From assembly GCA_018524725.1 (NCBI GenBank), contig JAEUWP010000223.1, positions 1-11,068 of the forward strand: 11,068 nucleotides of DNA. The letters run 5' to 3'. The stretch's first letter is position 1. Each line of letters begins with the position of its first letter. The DNA comes from Podaxis mareebaensis. Lineage: Eukaryota > Basidiomycota > Agaricomycetes > Agaricales > Agaricaceae. Below the pieces are notes generated by a model. The model did no database searches. It worked only from the letters and a program-made list of their open reading frames with translations, and was not told where the DNA came from. Positions 8,770 to 11,068 of this stretch are shown here, in pieces. The position numbers and the translations under genes are program-made.

Positions 8770-9731
8770 ATGCTTAAGAATACCCAAGACTGGCTGGAGT
8801 AATGTTGCTACAGTTGATTCAGAGGCTCTTAAATATCCACAGAAAATTATACCAGAAAATCTTCATGAGAATATACTATGGGCTTAGGGTACACTAGTTC
8901 CAGAGGCTGAAAAAGCCTATTACTGAGCTACCTAACCTGTAATAGTTGTTTGCAGCAACTGAAGAATGAACTGCTCACTTCCCAAATGAAAGACTGAATA
9001 GAGATAACTCAGTAGAAAATGCATGGAGTATCTCCACAGTGGACATGTCAGTAGTATTGAAAGAATGGCAAACCTGTATATGGGCATCATTGAATGATAC
9101 CATACAAGAGGTGTCAGTTAACAAGTCACAGCAGGTTGATGTGTAATCATTGTAATGGAAATCACTCCACAATCTAGCTAGAAAGAAGAGGACATCATCT
9201 ATTTAGTGGGGGGGAGAGATGAGGAGTTCAGCAACTCAGTAAACTGCATTCAGAGACTCAAAGTGGATTTTTTTTGGTGTGACCAATAACAGATCCTAGT
9301 TAAGGAAGATACCCATTTACAGTAGTGAGGCTCTCCAACAGATCAGTAAAGATGACTCTCATCAATAGAGTCAGATCCATATCATCATGGAGACCCTATC
9401 ATAGAGGACTTTTCATAGAAGTGGAGTCTCTCAATTAGTAGTAAAGGCAGAGGCCTGGAGTTAAGATCATGCAAGGATTCCAGGGAAACAGTCATCATAT
9501 TAAGACCATAGATTTATCAGACAACAAGATTTGTAGTTAAGAAACTAAGATACAAGTTTCTAACTACACAGAACAAGAGATTGATAGTAACTAGAGAGAA
9601 CAAACCTAAGGATGATACCCTAGGTATAAAGAAATGAGTCTCTAGTTACAAAAACAGAGTAATAACAAACATAAAAGTTCAAAACATGCCAAAAGATTAA
9701 GAGAAATCCATGTGAGAAAGCCCAGTAAACC
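8770..9731. other. Decayed sequence without a gene
   Basis: Every frame has frequent stops. A patchy plus-strand frame around 9010-9110 reads like protein for about 45 codons, but no family could be assigned. A run of seven G at 9208-9214 and a T8 run at about 9269-9276 are the only simple-sequence features. No CpG occurs. Confidence 0.6.
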
Positions 9732-11068
9732 CTATTTCCCAGCCAAAGGCTCCTCTTCAGAGGACTTCTCAGAATCAGAGTCTGAGGATCCCAGAGCAGG
9801 GATGGACAGCACAGAAGCAGGAGGCAGGGTTTGAGTGTGAAGATTAGCAGGAGTGGCCATCTGAGAACTGGAGGCCAGGTCCTCAGTGGATGACTTGGAA
9901 GATGAAGAAGGGGCCTTGACAGGGGAAGGGGAATGCATCAGGATGGAAGGAGGCAAGGGTGATTGGTCCTCACAAGACTCTGCCATCACAATATCTGCAT
10001 TCTCAGAGACCTCACTGGTTTCCTCCTCATGAGATGGTTCTTCAGGAATGGATGACATCCCTGTGCATTCCCTGGCCATTTGATGCCAGTCCATCCAAGT
10101 AGGGGCAGCAGGGAGTTCAGGCCAGATGGCTGGCTTTGCCCCTATAGCAGTGTAGAGGTATTCCTCAAGATGACCTTGTGCAGTATAGAGATGTGCAGAA
10201 GGCTCAGGGGCACCCATGTCAACAGTCAAATTCTCCAAACACTCATGAGCCAGCTGGAAAAGCCAGTCCACTTGTACTTGGTTGTTAGCAAGGCCAGCCT
10301 CAACCCAATAGTTAGGGTTATGGTGGTGATACTTCTCAGCCATCACCTGGTCCAGTGCAAACTCACTAAGTTGCACCTGGTAGCTAGTGATGGCCAGGCA
10401 GTGTTGCAACTTGAGGGCCTGGACTTGTGTCCAAGCAATGCTCAAGCTGTGAAGACAGTTTCAAAGGTCTAGAAATCAAGTCAGACTCAAAATATAATAC
10501 AGGTATCAGAATTATAGAAGAAACTTACAATGCTCACTAGATATTGTACCTATGTAGAGCATCTCCATGAGGTTTTGGACCAGGGCTGGGGGCTTTGTGT
10601 GACTGCAGTGAGGTTGCCCCTTGGTCTGGCAGGGCTCATAAGGGACCTGTTTGACCATGAACTCTAAAGGATGTGTGATAGGATCATTGGGATCCTTCTC
10701 CTTGTCCTTGTCATCCAGGGACAGGGGCTTGTGGGTGCAAGGCACCCAACTGCAGATGCAGTTGGGGCACTTGGGATTTTCATCCCACATAGGGCCCTAG
10801 CAAGAAAGATGGGTCAGAAAACCATAAAGAAGTTAAAAACAGAACTTACCATGTCCTCTGTGTGAGGAAGAGTAAAGAACTTACTGGTGGGATGAAGCCA
10901 CTGGTAAGACATGACCACACCATGCTCACATTGATGGGGCAGCAAATGGATCACTATTGAATATAACAGATAATAGGTATGGTGTGAAGTGAAATATAAA
11001 ATAGTATTACCAAAAGCCACACCCTAGCAAGTTCATGGGGGACTCTGATTCAGAAGTGAAGGGGATAA
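9732..11068 (-). CDS. Spliced gene (or relic): Cys-rich, Zn-cluster-like protein with acidic Ser-rich tail; 5' end beyond window
   Basis: Read on the minus strand, exons are 10850-10953, 10529-10796 and 9732-10446, with a possible tiny exon 11011-11023 before them. The first two join in frame. The second begins GPMWDENPKCPNC and shows CX2CX6C, then about 33 residues later YX2CX7C. This is the layout of a Zn2Cys6 cluster with one Cys replaced by Tyr (TAT, perhaps from TGT) and a one-residue longer final spacing. The last exon carries 237 open codons: a helical part (QVQALKLQHCLAITSY...) and a Ser/Glu/Pro-rich acidic tail ending at TAG 9732-9734. The phases at the last intron do not agree, so the intact product is in doubt. 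The whole gene lacks CpG and has only one Arg. I recall similar multi-copy proteins in Agaricomycetes but cannot name a family; a DNA-binding role is a guess. Confidence 0.55.
10447..10528 (-). other. Intron (82 nt), phase conflict
   Basis: The donor is GTAAGT (10528 down to 10523), the acceptor TTCACAG, with a CTGAC branch-point-like sequence inside. The upstream exon ends in phase 1 (GAG CAT T), while the downstream 237-codon frame needs phase 2, so the join gives an immediate TGA. A weaker acceptor (ACACAAG) with the exon starting at 10423 would restore the frame. Confidence 0.65.
10797..10849 (-). other. Intron (53 nt), phase 0
   Basis: The donor GTAAGT follows ATG; the acceptor is CTTGCTAG; a CTGAC branch-point-like sequence lies before a T-rich tract. 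Joining gives ...LPHTEDM|GPMWDEN... with the frame open on both sides. Size and signals are typical of basidiomycete introns. Confidence 0.8.
10954..11010 (-). other. Probable intron (57 nt)
   Basis: The donor is GTAATA and the acceptor TTCAATAG. The downstream exon (10850-10953) continues in phase and is open. Upstream, the only matching frame meets a TAG (rc of 11024-11026 region) after four codons. Either a 13-nt exon starts after the TTGCTAG acceptor-like site, or the 5' part is decayed. Confidence 0.45.

Noticed and set aside
5395..9731. tRNA genes, CRISPR arrays, telomere-like repeats
   Set aside because: No cloverleaf, no regularly spaced repeats and no telomere-type tandem units were seen on either strand.
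10080..10472. Plus-strand frame of 130 codons opposite the 237-codon exon
   Set aside because: It crosses the minus-strand intron and has no splice or composition support; the minus strand has introns, Cys motifs and a coherent acidic tail.

Overview
The window looks like repeat-rich nuclear DNA of a basidiomycete fungus, probably an Agaricomycete. Three things point there: a Tad1/I-type non-LTR retrotransposon whose coding style (CCHC ORF1; ORF2 with endonuclease, FVDD reverse transcriptase, RNase H and C-terminal Cys/His motif) I associate with basidiomycetes; very short introns of 53-57 nt with GTAAGT donors; and extreme loss of CpG. The organism call is inference. No rRNA, tRNA, CRISPR or bacterial-style operon was seen.

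Region 1 (1-5394) is the 3' part of a LINE on the + strand, ending in an AATAAA signal and a 25-A tail. ORF1 (open from base 2, cut by the window edge) and ORF2 (ATG 1194 to TGA 5114) overlap by 8 nt. Both are killed only by in-frame stops, one in ORF1 and six in ORF2 (six TGA, one TAG), with no frameshift in about 5 kb. The catalytic residues are still present, so this is a recently dead copy.

Region 2 (5393-5980) begins directly at the poly(A) tail. It is a 146-nt inverted repeat (142/146 identical, all four differences transitions) around a 296-nt loop. The arms and loop carry pieces of a protein that may be an LTR-retrotransposon Gag. A transcript through it would fold into a long hairpin.

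Region 3 (5981-9731) is AT-rich, CpG-poor relic DNA. It holds a possible LTR/promoter stretch with a TATA box, five copies of the palindrome GTAGCTAC (the first lies in the hairpin loop of region 2), short direct repeats, and two open stretches that look like coding relics but that I do not recognise.

Region 4 (9732-11068) is a spliced minus-strand gene or gene relic running off the right edge. It has a degenerate Zn-cluster-like Cys pattern, a helical middle part and a Ser/Glu-rich tail. The exon phases do not match at its last intron.

The most striking feature is compositional. From 8244 to 11068 (2,825 bases) I find no CpG at all, and only 13 between 5395 and 8243, while the LINE carries them regularly (about one or two per 60 bases). 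The right-hand gene has lost nearly all arginine (one Arg in about 365 residues) yet keeps a 237-codon open frame. The simplest reading is a long-methylated repeat block in which CpG has been deaminated to exhaustion, with a younger LINE inserted into it and now decaying by the same route.
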